Source: Myxococcales bacterium (lineage in GTDB: Bacteria > Myxococcota_A > UBA9042). Taken from it: a stretch of 46,876 bases of DNA. The DNA lies in the NCBI GenBank assembly GCA_023954815.1, contig JAGSHB010000024.1, positions 1 to 46,876 of the forward strand, read 5' to 3'. A program made the translations under genes and the position numbers. Within the stretch, counting starts at the first letter, position 1, and every line of letters begins with the position of its first letter. The notes beneath the pieces were generated by a model. That model saw nothing but the letters and a program-made list of their open reading frames with translations, did not search any database and was not told the DNA's origin. This document shows positions 1-9,082 of this stretch, one piece after another.

Positions 1-3000
1 GTTATCACAGACCTCAGCTGCCTTGCCCTTGTAGACACTGGCGTCCGCATCATTGCAGTCATTGCCACCTTTCGGGCAGACCGTCGGCGTTCCGACCATG
101 GTGAGGTTGGCGTCGCAGTAGTCATCGCCATCGTCGTCGCAGCCTTCGTCAATCTTGCCATCGCAGTTGTTGTCGATGTTGTCGCAGATCTCGACCACGC
201 CCGGTTTGATGGTGGCGACGGTGTCATTGCAGTCGCCAGCCTTGGTGGTCGTGTACTCGGTCGTCGCTGAGCAGAAGCACTTGGCCGTACCCGCGCCGTA
301 CGTGTCTTTGTCACCGTCTTTGTACAAGTTGATGCAGTAGATCGCGTTTTCGCTATTTTGCGAGCCGTCGCAGTTGTCATCCTTGTTGTTGTTGCAGACC
401 TCAGCCTTGCCCGGGTTGACGGACGCGTCCTTGTCGTCGCAGTCATTGCCGCCGTTGCTGCAGACTTTCGGCGTACCAACAAGGGTCACGCCCTTGACGC
501 AGTAGTGATCGCCGTCGGTGTCACAGATCTCGTCAACCTTGCCATCGCAGTTGTTGTCGAGATCATCGCAGAACTCGGTCGCGGCGGGGTTGATCTTCGG
601 GTTGGCATCCTTGCAGTCACCGGGGTTGACGGCTACGTACGGCGACTTGGCCTTGCAGCGACACTGGCTGACGTTGGTGCCCCACGCGTCGAGGTCGCCG
701 TCGTAGAAAAACGGCTTACAACCGGTTGAGCCGATGTCGTTGGTGTCCCCATTGCAGTTATCGTCCGCGGTCGTGGCACAATCCTCATTCACGCCAGGAT
801 TGATCTTGGCCGTGCCGTCGTTGCAATCACCGCCGCCGAGTTTGCAGATGGTCGGCGTACCGAGGGTGATCATCGTTCCGTCGCAGTAGTCGTCGGCGTC
901 GTCGTCACAACCTTCGTCGGTCTGGCCGTCAGAGTCATTGTCTTTGTTGTCGCAGATCTCGAGCCCTTCAGGGTTGATCTTGTTGTCCGTATCAACGGTG
1001 TCGCCGCCACCTTTCGGGCAGGCCAAAATGGTGGCTTGCGAGGTGTCGATTTTCAGGTCGACGTCGCAGTAGCCGTCGCCATCGTCGTCGCAGCCTTCGT
1101 CGGTCACGCTGTCGCAGTCGTCATCCTTGTTGTTGCAGGACTCGACGGCGCCCGGGTTGATCGGCTGAGAAGCATCATCGCAGTCGCCCGGCTTCAGTGA
1201 TTTGAAGGCGCCCTCTGCAGTGCAGATGCACTTGAAGGGCGTGGTACCCCAGTCGTCAGAATCCTGATCGGTGTAGAAGTTCTTGCAGCCAGTGGCGTTG
1301 ACGTCGTTGTTGCCGCCTGAGCAGTTGTCATCCGCAGTCGTGCTGCAGAGTTCAGCCGCCGATGGGTTGATGTCCTTGCTCGCGTCGTTGCAGTCACCAC
1401 CCTTGGTCGCCTTGAAGGCACCCGATGGCGCGCACAGGCACTTGGCGACACCGGCGCCGAAGCCATCACCGTCCAGATCGGAGTAGTAGTTCACGCAACC
1501 AGAGGCGCCCTCTTCATCCTGCACGCCGTTGCAGTTGTCGTCCTTCTTGTTGTTGCAGATCTCTTTGGCCGACGGGTTGACCGTGCCGTCCGCATCGGCG
1601 CAGTCATCACCAGCGATGGCGCTGTCGTCCGTCGGCAACTTGCTCTTGAGGCACTTGGCGGACTTTTTGACCTTGGCGGTCACGGCGCAGAAGCCGTCAC
1701 CGTCCTCGTCGCAGTCCTCATCCGTGGTGTTGTCGCAGTCATTGTCGATGCCGTCGCAGACCTCGCCGCAAGCAGCGTGACCGCAGCAAGACGCCCAATC
1801 ATCGCAGTCCGTCTTGCCGTTGTTGTTGTTGTCCTTGCCGTCGTCGCAAATCTCGCCGCTGGAGCAATCCACCTTGAGGTCGAACTTGGCCGTGTCCGTG
1901 TCGCCGATGCCGTCCACCACGATGTAGTAAGTGATGTTGGCCTGCGCCGGGAATGACACCGACGCCTTGCCCGTCGCAACGGCCACCGTAGCGATGCAGT
2001 TCGTCGGATCGCAGCCGATGCTCGTCGCTTTGAGGACGAACAAGCGGACCTTGTCGCTGCTGACGTTGGCCAGGCTGAGTACGACCGGGACGCTGGTTGC
2101 GCTGCTGAAGCTGTAGGCGACTTCCTTGCCGCTGAACGTGGTGCCCGACAGGCAGCTGTAGCTCTCGACGATGTCGGTCGCGTTGCCGCCCGAGGTCAGC
2201 AAGCTCAACTCGTTGTCGCCGCAGGTCAGCGCAGTCGCAGCGTTGCACTTACAGGTATTGTTGTGCGTGCACACACCAGAGGCGCAGGTGTCTTTGGTGC
2301 AGCCATCGCCGTCACTGCACTGGCTGTCTGCGGTGCAGGAGCTGAAGCCGTTGTCGAAGAACGCGAACATGAGCTTGACGAGGTCATCGGGCGAGTCCGT
2401 TGACGCTTTGACACCACCGAAGAGAATCGATGACGCGATCGTCCGGTACTTGGCGGTCGGATCGTCGTGCGCAACGTGGACCCAGAACTTCTCGGTGCCG
2501 CTGTTGCGCAGCAGGTTGTCGGTGCGCTTAATCGTTGATTTTGCGCCGATCTGGTCGTTGAGGTTGTTCCAGGTGAAGGACTGATCGTAGGCCCATTTGT
2601 AGTTCTTATTCTGGGCTGCGTCGGCGTACGCCATGAAGCCGTCGAGCGGGCCGGTCACGCCGTTGGGCGATGAATCGAGCACCGCGTTGACCTTGAAGAA
2701 GGAGTGCAGGGTCGTCGGCGAATCGAAGGACCAAGTGTCACCGCCCTCGATGTACATGCGACCGCCGCCGGATAGGTACAGCTTGAGGTCGCCGATCTCA
2801 CTCTCTTTGAGCACGTGGTTGTCGGGGAAGACACCGAGCACCAAGAAGATGGCGTCAAAGCTAGCTAAGTTCTTGTACAAGCTCATGTCGGTGGCGATCT
2901 GCACTTGCTTGCCCAGCTTCTTGATCGAGTTGTACAGCGGCGTCGCGTTGCTCAGCGGCACGGCCGTCGGCTTCCAGATCAGCACGCCGCCCTCGTAACC

Positions 3001-6000
3001 CACCGTCACCTTGAAGGTGCAGAGTTTGTAGAGGAAACCATCTGTCACCTTGATGGTGATCTCGTGCTCGCCGATGTCGGCAGCTTTCGGGTTCATCGCA
3101 ACCGATGCATTCCACGAGCCATCGAGCCAGTAGTACAAGGCCGACGACACCGTAACGAAGGCCGGTCCCTTGACCATCTGGAAGCTGACGATGTCGCTCA
3201 AGTCCGGGTCAGTCGCCTTCACTGGAACGGTCAGCGACTCTCCTGCGAGCAAGGTCTGGTTCGATGGGCAAGCCGCGAATGAGGGCGCCGAGCCCTTTGC
3301 GACGCAGAAGTTGTCAACGCCAAAGCGCGTGAGGTTGTAGGTGCTGCCGCCGGAGGCGCACACCGCGAGGCGCAGGCCGTTGGAGCCGGAGAGCTCAGGC
3401 GGCAACTTCACGCTCATAGTCTCAGCTGCGATGTCCTTTGCAGGCGTCACCGTGTCGACCAAAATACCCTTCGTCCAATCAGCGGCAGCGCCATCGAGGC
3501 TACCCAGCACGCGAATGGTCGAGTTGCCACTGTTGTGCACAAACTCGCGATCGAGCTGAATCGTGATGGTCTTGGCGCCCGCAGCCTGGAAGATCGGCGA
3601 CTGCAAGCAGGTGTCGTAGTCGACCTTGATGGGAGTCCAGGTAAAGCGCGCGTAGTTGTCTGGGCCCAATCCGCCGGTCGTATCCACAGCCCAGTTCGTC
3701 GCTGCAGTGCCCTTCACGTTGGCTGGGTTCCAGCCCATGAGCTTGAGATCGGTGCTCTCCGAGAAGTCCTGGCAGTAGTTCAGATCGAAGGTGCAAACCT
3801 CCTTTGCCACGGCGACGCAAGAACGGCCGCCGTCAGGCTGCGTCTTGCACTTGCCGACCTTGCACTGGCTCGACAGGTGCGCGCAGTCCGACGCCTCGTT
3901 TTCCACGGAGCAGCACAGTCCACCCGCCCCGGTGCTCTCAATGCTGAGGCACTGGTTGTAGACGCAGTAGTCGTTGGTACAGGCGTTGCCGTCACCGCAG
4001 TCAAACGCGTCGAGGCAGCAGCCCTGAATCGGGGCATGAGTACAACTAGCCGACACACAAGCGTCCTTCGTGCACAGATTCTTGTCGTCACACTCGGTGT
4101 CAGAGCTGCATCCGCACGCGTCATCTTTGACGTTGGAACACGTGCCCTTGCCGGTCGTCGCGTCGATGTTGTTGCACTTGTCTGTCGTGCACGACCAGTT
4201 GTCGTCGCAGTCAGCGCCGCTCGCACAGCAGCCGTCTTTGGGCGCCGTGTGGCGGCAGGAGTTGTTGAGGCAGTAGTCGATCGTACAAGCATTCTTGTCG
4301 TCACAAGCCGTCAGCGCGTCCTTGTCGTCGATGCAGCAATCCGTCTTGTCGCTATGCCCGCACTTGCCAGACAAGCAGGTATCGTTGGTACACAAGTCGC
4401 CGTCGTCGCACATCGAGTCGAACTTGCAGCAGTTCTCGATCGGCACGTACTTGCACTCGCCGCAACCACTGGATGTATCGCAGGTGTTCGTCGTGCAGGC
4501 ATCGCCGTCATCGCACTCCGACGCGGAGGTGCACTTGGTTGTATCGGGCTTCGTCGCGCACTTGTTGTCGGTGCCGCAGAAGTCGAATGTCGTGCACTTC
4601 TTGTCGTCGCAGTCACTCGGGCCGTTGCAGCAAGTGCTGTCGCCATTGTCGACGAACGAGCACTGGTGCTTGCTCGTGTCGCAGCTGTCCACCGTGCAGG
4701 CCAAACCGTCAGAGCAATCTACGGCTGAATCACAGCAGTTTTCCTTGAAGCCGTCCTTGATGCCGATGCACGAGTTGTTGATGCAGCTGTCGTTGGTGCA
4801 GTACTTGCCGTCGTTGCAGTCGGTATCAGCGTCGCAGCAGTTGGCTTTCTTGGTGTAGCTACACACTTTCTTCGTCGTGTCGCAGCTGTCGTCGGTGCAA
4901 AATAGGCCGTCATCACAGTCGGCGAGCTGGTTGCAGCAGCCGGGGGTCTTCGCGAAGTCGCAGACACCCGACGCGTCAGTCGCGGCTTCTTTCTTGCAGG
5001 AGTCAACCGTGCAGCTGTTGTTGTCGGTGCAATCCGTGTCTGCGGCGCAGCAGCCCTTGATCGGCACGTTGTAGCACTGGTTGGACTGGCAGTAGTCCCA
5101 CGTACACGCTTTCTTGTCGTCGCACGCCGCGTTCGGATCATCGCCGCCGCAGCAGTTAGGCTTGGTCTGATCTGCGGTGTGGCTGCACTTGGTCCAACCA
5201 CCGGTCTGCACTTGATCGCACTTATCGACGGTGCAGTAGTTGGCGTCGTCGCACTTGGTGTTGGTGCCCGAGCTGCAGCAATCCGGTTTGAAACCGTGCA
5301 CATCGAAACGGCACTGGTAGTCCACGCAGCTTCCGACGAGACAGGTATCTTCGCTCGTGCACTCGGTGTCTTTGCAGCACGAGCCCACCGGCTGTACGTG
5401 CTTGCACTTGCCGTTGACCACATCGCAGCTGTCGATCGTGCAGCCCAATCCGTCATCGCACTCGGCGTCGCTCGATACGCAACACTCCGGATCAGCCTTG
5501 ATGTGCTTGCACTTGCCCTTCACGCCCGACAGATCGCAGGAGTCGGTGGTGCATTTGTTCTTGTCGTCGCAGTCGGTGTTTTTCGTGCAAACGGTGCACT
5601 GAGAGGACTCGGTGTTCGGGTACAAGCACTTTTCGCCAGGCGAGCAGTCATAGTCCGAGCCGCAGCAGTAGTTGCCCAACTCAAAGCGACACTGAAACTT
5701 TCCGTTGTCCCCAACCTCGTCGCACAAGGCGATCGTGCACGCGAGGCCGTCATCGCAGGTGTCGTTGATCAGACACTCTTGGGTCACGATCACGTGGCGC
5801 ACTTCGCGCGCCTCTTTGTTGGTCAGCTCCTCGCCAGATGTGTCGACCAAGACGCAGGCCAACGTGTGATAACCGAGCTTGACGCCCTTGTAAGTGTGTG
5901 ATGTTCCTGTGCTTGCGCCATTGAGCTTGCCGTCGAGGTAGCAGCGAATCAGGCCGGGGGTGAAGTTCTTCGTCGTGAATTTGATGACGACGTCGACGCC

Positions 6001-6231
6001 GCCGCCAACGGCGATCTTCCACTTTTGGTTTTCGGTAGGTGCGGTCACCGTGATGGTGGGTTCGCCCAGGTTGAACGTCTCGACACCAAAGGCCGCGTCG
6101 ACCCCGGAGGCGTAGTCCGCAAGCAAGCCCGCATTGGGCTCAGGCTGTCGCTCCTCAGCGCATGCGAAAAATCCGAGTAGCGCTGCGAACAGCCCCAGTC
6201 GGATCACGCAGTTTTTGTGCTGATGCCGCAT
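1..6231 (-). CDS. Giant mosaic lipoprotein with Cys-rich and MopE-type repeats, C-terminus beyond window
   Basis: The frame is open from an ATG at 6231 (AGGAGG six bases upstream) to base 1, giving 2077 codons with no stop, so the protein is partial at its C-terminus. The N-terminus is a short basic region, a hydrophobic stretch and Cys24 (GFFAC, a non-ideal lipobox), so export as a lipoprotein is likely. In order I see a beta-rich domain (about 35-155), tandem Cys-rich repeats of the CTxDxCD..GxCxxxxxCC kind (160-815), a jelly-roll-like domain (815-975), a cadherin/Ig-like domain (980-1075), an alpha/beta GATase/ThuA-like domain (1078-1290), a PPC-like beta domain (1324-1455) and MopE-type Asp/Cys repeats (GGxDCND, EICDNxDNxCDG) up to the edge. 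Domain names are from pattern only. The role is unknown; a large disulfide-bonded, Ca2+- or metal-binding surface protein is the reasonable inference. Confidence 0.9.
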   Translation of the reverse strand, partial: MRHQHKNCVIRLGLFAALLGFFACAEERQPEPNAGLLADYASGVDAAFGVETFNLGEPTITVTAPTENQKWKIAVGGGVDVVIKFTTKNFTPGLIRCYLDGKLNGASTGTSHTYKGVKLGYHTLACVLVDTSGEELTNKEAREVRHVIVTQECLINDTCDDGLACTIALCDEVGDNGKFQCRFELGNYCCGSDYDCSPGEKCLYPNTESSQCTVCTKNTDCDDKNKCTTDSCDLSGVKGKCKHIKADPECCVSSDAECDDGLGCTIDSCDVVNGKCKHVQPVGSCCKDTECTSEDTCLVGSCVDYQCRFDVHGFKPDCCSSGTNTKCDDANYCTVDKCDQVQTGGWTKCSHTADQTKPNCCGGDDPNAACDDKKACTWDYCQSNQCYNVPIKGCCAADTDCTDNNSCTVDSCKKEAATDASGVCDFAKTPGCCNQLADCDDGLFCTDDSCDTTKKVCSYTKKANCCDADTDCNDGKYCTNDSCINNSCIGIKDGFKENCCDSAVDCSDGLACTVDSCDTSKHQCSFVDNGDSTCCNGPSDCDDKKCTTFDFCGTDNKCATKPDTTKCTSASECDDGDACTTNTCDTSSGCGECKYVPIENCCKFDSMCDDGDLCTNDTCLSGKCGHSDKTDCCIDDKDALTACDDKNACTIDYCLNNSCRHTAPKDGCCASGADCDDNWSCTTDKCNNIDATTGKGTCSNVKDDACGCSSDTECDDKNLCTKDACVSASCTHAPIQGCCLDAFDCGDGNACTNDYCVYNQCLSIESTGAGGLCCSVENEASDCAHLSSQCKVGKCKTQPDGGRSCVAVAKEVCTFDLNYCQDFSESTDLKLMGWNPANVKGTAATNWAVDTTGGLGPDNYARFTWTPIKVDYDTCLQSPIFQAAGAKTITIQLDREFVHNSGNSTIRVLGSLDGAAADWTKGILVDTVTPAKDIAAETMSVKLPPELSGSNGLRLAVCASGGSTYNLTRFGVDNFCVAKGSAPSFAACPSNQTLLAGESLTVPVKATDPDLSDIVSFQMVKGPAFVTVSSALYYWLDGSWNASVAMNPKAADIGEHEITIKVTDGFLYKLCTFKVTVGYEGGVLIWKPTAVPLSNATPLYNSIKKLGKQVQIATDMSLYKNLASFDAIFLVLGVFPDNHVLKESEIGDLKLYLSGGGRMYIEGGDTWSFDSPTTLHSFFKVNAVLDSSPNGVTGPLDGFMAYADAAQNKNYKWAYDQSFTWNNLNDQIGAKSTIKRTDNLLRNSGTEKFWVHVAHDDPTAKYRTIASSILFGGVKASTDSPDDLVKLMFAFFDNGFSSCTADSQCSDGDGCTKDTCASGVCTHNNTCKCNAATALTCGDNELSLLTSGGNATDIVESYSCLSGTTFSGKEVAYSFSSATSVPVVLSLANVSSDKVRLFVLKATSIGCDPTNCIATVAVATGKASVSFPAQANITYYIVVDGIGDTDTAKFDLKVDCSSGEICDDGKDNNNNGKTDCDDWASCCGHAACGEVCDGIDNDCDNTTDEDCDEDGDGFCAVTAKVKKSAKCLKSKLPTDDSAIAGDDCADADGTVNPSAKEICNNKKDDNCNGVQDEEGASGCVNYYSDLDGDGFGAGVAKCLCAPSGAFKATKGGDCNDASKDINPSAAELCSTTADDNCSGGNNDVNATGCKNFYTDQDSDDWGTTPFKCICTAEGAFKSLKPGDCDDASQPINPGAVESCNNKDDDCDSVTDEGCDDDGDGYCDVDLKIDTSQATILACPKGGGDTVDTDNKINPEGLEICDNKDNDSDGQTDEGCDDDADDYCDGTMITLGTPTICKLGGGDCNDGTAKINPGVNEDCATTADDNCNGDTNDIGSTGCKPFFYDGDLDAWGTNVSQCRCKAKSPYVAVNPGDCKDANPKINPAATEFCDDLDNNCDGKVDEICDTDGDHYCVKGVTLVGTPKVCSNGGNDCDDKDASVNPGKAEVCNNNKDDNCDGSQNSENAIYCINLYKDGDKDTYGAGTAKCFCSATTEYTTTKAGDCNDTVATIKPGVVEICDNIDNNCDGKIDEGCDDDGDDYCDANLTMVGTPTVCPKGGNDCNDADASVYKGKAAEVCDN

Positions 6232-6581
6232 TCCAATCCTCCTAACGATGGGTCGGATCGCCAGCTATCGCGATCGTAAGACCTTCGCGTACCTATCCGG
6301 GGGATCTGGTTCCGGCTCGCGCCAGAAGTTGTGCAGTCGTCCACACTTTGGCGGGCTGGATGGGCTCGTTCCCGACTGACCACCCAACTCTACAACGACG
6401 GTTAAACCGCCATACTTTCACGGAATCTCAACGACTGCTTCTCCGACTGCGCGAGGTACTGGGTGCTTGCGGAACCCTGGATCCTTCCACTTCATGGGGG
6501 ACGAAGAAAGAAGGCCCTCAGTAACAAAACGTAGCAAAGCAAGGGCTTGAAGGCAAGCAGATGGTCATTTGACCGCCAACC
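6232..6581. other. 350-bp intergenic region upstream of the giant lipoprotein
   Basis: No convincing gene is seen here. It separates the end of the lspA-lgt-cdsA-lipB operon from the start of the giant lipoprotein on the same strand, so it should hold that gene's promoter. An AGGAGG ribosome-binding site lies at about 6238-6243. I find no convincing terminator hairpin for lipB. Confidence 0.6.
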
Positions 6582-7265
6582 TTATGTTGGGCCGATGAAG
6601 CTCAATGGAACCGGACCGTTACAACCCCAGGCAGCCGCCAATTGACCTGCGACGACGCTGAGTTCCACCGCAGAGCCAAATGAAGACAAGTCTGCATATC
6701 CGACCGCGCTATGCCCACATAGGACCAACGAGCGACACAACTCGCGTTCGATCGCGACGTTGAACGACAACCCGTGGCGGGCGACGCCATCGGTATGTCG
6801 TAACCCTACGCTGACCAGCTTGGCCCCGCCTGACCAGAGACCTGTGTCTACGCCGGTTCCCCAATCAGGCTCAACGCCATACTGAGAGGCGATTTTGGCT
6901 GCACCTTCGAGGAGGTCTGAGACCAATTGGGCAACCTCAGTACGGGTACACGGCAGCGCGACGAATGCGACGATCTGACCGGGTAAGTGGAGCGTCGCTT
7001 GGCCTCCGCGGTCGGCTTCGATGACGTCGATCTGGTTGATTTGGCACTGGCGAACGGTCTCTTCAAGCCCCGCACGAGCGATGTCGTGGACGCGGCGGCC
7101 CAGGGTCAATGTCGGACGATCAGGAGTGAAGAGCCGGACCCGAGGAGTGCCGCCGGAAACGCAGGCCACAGCATCAGCTTCGTTGAGGGCGACTGCGTCT
7201 GTAAAATCCATCGTGCCGTGCCAGCACCACGATGCGCCCGGCAAGAGGTGCGAGAGGCGACGCAT
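6582..7265 (-). CDS. lipB: Octanoyltransferase LipB
   Basis: LipB (EC 2.3.1.181) moves the octanoyl group from octanoyl-ACP to lipoyl-dependent enzymes in the cytoplasm, the first step of endogenous lipoate synthesis. The 227-aa product has the family order: RGGQATLHLPGQ (residues 86-97, replacing the usual RGGxxTYHGPGQ), a GAK segment with Lys149, HGLSFNV from His164, and Cys183 in LCGH, matching the catalytic NPCG-type cysteine. Lys149 and Cys183 fit the known Lys/Cys pair. The start at 7265 is eight bases after the cdsA stop. It lacks a clear Shine-Dalgarno, but the N-terminal WxWHGT..FTDAVAL segment aligns with the family, so a later start would cut the domain. It is the last gene of the operon. 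The LHLPGQ variant is slightly divergent. Confidence 0.88.
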   Translation of the reverse strand: MRRLSHLLPGASWCWHGTMDFTDAVALNEADAVACVSGGTPRVRLFTPDRPTLTLGRRVHDIARAGLEETVRQCQINQIDVIEADRGGQATLHLPGQIVAFVALPCTRTEVAQLVSDLLEGAAKIASQYGVEPDWGTGVDTGLWSGGAKLVSVGLRHTDGVARHGLSFNVAIERELCRSLVLCGHSAVGYADLSSFGSAVELSVVAGQLAAAWGCNGPVPLSFIGPT

Positions 7266-7273
7266 GATGAAAG

Positions 7274-8140
7274 TTAGCTACGGACGAGCAGCCACGCGAG
7301 AAAGATCGGCGCGGCGAAAAGGACGCCGTCGAGTCGGTCGAGCATGCCGCCGTGGCCCGGCAGGAGCGTGCCGCTGTCTTTGGTGCCGGACGCCCGCTTG
7401 AACATCGACTCAGCGAGATCGCCAATCTGCGCGACCATGCCGCAAATGGCGCCGAGACTCAGCGCCTCGACGGTGCCCAGCTGGGGAATGAGCCAAAGAG
7501 AGGCGAGGTAGGCGACGCCGATCGAAGCGGCGAGTCCACCAATGGAGCCTTCGATCGTCTTTTTGGGCGAGACCAGTGGGTAGAGCTTGTGCCGACCCAA
7601 GAACCGACCGGCGAAGTAGGCTCCCGTGTCGCCGGCGAAGACGATCGCCATCAGAGAAAGCAGCGCGGCTGGGCCAAATCGGAATCGACCCAGCGCAGGT
7701 GCCGTAGCGGTGGGCAAGTCTGGAAAAGCGGCGATCTCGGTCATGGCGGAGGCCAGGCCACCGACGTAGGCCACGGTCAGCAGCAAGACCATCGCACGGC
7801 GGCTGGCGGCGGGCAGATCGTCGGGCTGTCGCAGGCACCAAATAAGGATCAGAACAGGCGACAAGATCATCATCAAGCGTGGGCCGTGATCGAGCAGCCA
7901 CGGCGAAACGACGACCAACGCGGTGAGGAGCGTCCCCATCCAGCGATCGCGTGGTGTGACGACCGGCCACATGCCGAGCAGTTCGTGGGCACACAAAGCA
8001 CCGGCGACGCCAATGACGACCACGATGAGCGGCAGCGGTCCGGCGAGCAGCAGCCAGACGAGCAGCGGAGCGAGGACAAGGCCAGTGGCGACACGTTGCA
8101 GCAGGGTCAGACTCCAGAATCGGTGGGTTGCGGGGGCCAT
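7274..8140 (-). CDS. cdsA: Phosphatidate cytidylyltransferase CdsA
   Basis: This integral membrane enzyme makes CDP-diacylglycerol from CTP and phosphatidate, the branch point of phospholipid synthesis (EC 2.7.7.41). The 288-aa product has about eight hydrophobic segments and a textbook C-terminal CDS signature at 245-271: S-x-F-K-R-x4-K-D-x-G, then PGHGG and LDRLD. The conserved FAGDTGAYFAGRxxG and SPKKTxEG motifs precede it. The reading frame is open further upstream to 8233. I chose the ATG at 8140 because the sequence before it is not hydrophobic and family members begin just before the R-x-x-TGLVLAP segment; no clear ribosome-binding site distinguishes the options. With this start the gene overlaps the end of lgt by 34 bp, suggesting translational coupling. 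Confidence 0.9.
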   Translation of the reverse strand: MAPATHRFWSLTLLQRVATGLVLAPLLVWLLLAGPLPLIVVVIGVAGALCAHELLGMWPVVTPRDRWMGTLLTALVVVSPWLLDHGPRLMMILSPVLILIWCLRQPDDLPAASRRAMVLLLTVAYVGGLASAMTEIAAFPDLPTATAPALGRFRFGPAALLSLMAIVFAGDTGAYFAGRFLGRHKLYPLVSPKKTIEGSIGGLAASIGVAYLASLWLIPQLGTVEALSLGAICGMVAQIGDLAESMFKRASGTKDSGTLLPGHGGMLDRLDGVLFAAPIFLAWLLVRS

Positions 8141-9075
8141 GGCCACGCGCGGCGGCGCCAGATGGCATAAGCGGCCCATGCGAGGGCGGGAAGACTGACC
8201 AGTTGGGAGGTCGTTGCGAGCCCCCAGAGCCATTGACCGCGATCGTCGTCGCGGATGAACTCGACCAGGATTCGGAAGATGGCATAGAGCGCCAGGAACT
8301 GAAAGAACAGCTCACCGCGAAAATGCCGGCCTTTGCGGTAGCGCCAGTAGCCGAGCGCGAAGATCAAGGCTGCGGCGATCGCTTCGTACAATTGCGTGGG
8401 ATGCACGTGCAGGCTGGCATGGGCGCTGCGATCGATGAGGTGGTCCGTAACGTGGCGGTGCCAGGCGGGGCTGAAGCGTGGAAATGCGATCCCGGTGGGT
8501 CCTTCGGTGACGCCGCCGAAGCAGCAGCCTGCCAAGAAGCACCCCAACCGCCCCAAGATAAGCCCGAACGGTACCGCCCAGCCCGCGAGATCAGCCACGT
8601 CCCACATTTCGACCTGGCGACGTTTGAGGAACCAGAGACCCACGGGGACGCACAGCAGCAACCCACCGTAAAATACGTAGCCGCCGTACCAGATCTTGAA
8701 GACGCGCAGGCAATCCCGCTGTTGACGACAGAGGCCCGTGGCGGTGTCGCATAGATCGCCCAGACCAGCGGACAGACACTGCGCGTCGGCGGTGCACGTA
8801 CGTCCGGCGCTCAGAGCCAGCCCCTTGAGCTGCGCTGGATCGGTGCACAGGTGAACATAGTCCCAGAAATGGCCGTCAGCGATGACGTGGAGCACGCGGG
8901 AACCGATGAGCCCACAGGCCATCATCAGCAGGCCCAGGTCCAAGATGGCGTTGCCGTTCATGCCGCGGCGCAGGCCTTCCCGGTGAGCGAGCAAGATGCC
9001 AGCAGTCATCCCCACCATCAGCAGCGTGAAGTACGCCGGAAGCGTCGTAAAACCGAGGTCGAACGATGGGTTCAC
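8107..9075 (-). CDS. lgt: Prolipoprotein diacylglyceryl transferase Lgt with Cys-rich loop
   Basis: Lgt transfers diacylglycerol from phosphatidylglycerol to the lipobox cysteine of prolipoproteins in the inner membrane (EC 2.5.1.145). The 322-aa, multi-helix product shows GRLGCFLAGCCFG (175-187), HPTQLYE (225-231) and RxxxEFxR (268-275), which correspond to Lgt conserved segments. The start is GTG 9075, seven bases after the lspA stop, with GAGG overlapping that stop; the frame is open to 9144 but would then overlap lspA by 62 bp. Oddly, between transmembrane segments at about 77-122 there is an inserted loop with six cysteines (C77, C94, C100, C109, C116, C122), including a C-x5-C..C-x6-C pattern that resembles the repeats of the neighbouring lipoproteins. 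Confidence 0.92.
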   Translation of the reverse strand: MNPSFDLGFTTLPAYFTLLMVGMTAGILLAHREGLRRGMNGNAILDLGLLMMACGLIGSRVLHVIADGHFWDYVHLCTDPAQLKGLALSAGRTCTADAQCLSAGLGDLCDTATGLCRQQRDCLRVFKIWYGGYVFYGGLLLCVPVGLWFLKRRQVEMWDVADLAGWAVPFGLILGRLGCFLAGCCFGGVTEGPTGIAFPRFSPAWHRHVTDHLIDRSAHASLHVHPTQLYEAIAAALIFALGYWRYRKGRHFRGELFFQFLALYAIFRILVEFIRDDDRGQWLWGLATTSQLVSLPALAWAAYAIWRRRAWPWPPQPTDSGV

Positions 9076-9082
9076 GATGACC

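Noticed and set aside
3535-4728. 397-codon plus-strand frame opposite the giant lipoprotein
   Set aside because: It is antisense to Cys/Asp-rich repeats; their repetitive codons suppress stops on the other strand. The product is low-complexity Ala/Val/Arg and has no start context or family pattern.
7352-8170. 272-codon plus-strand frame opposite cdsA
   Set aside because: Composition is Gln/Arg/Gly-rich without family resemblance; cdsA has an exact signature on the other strand.
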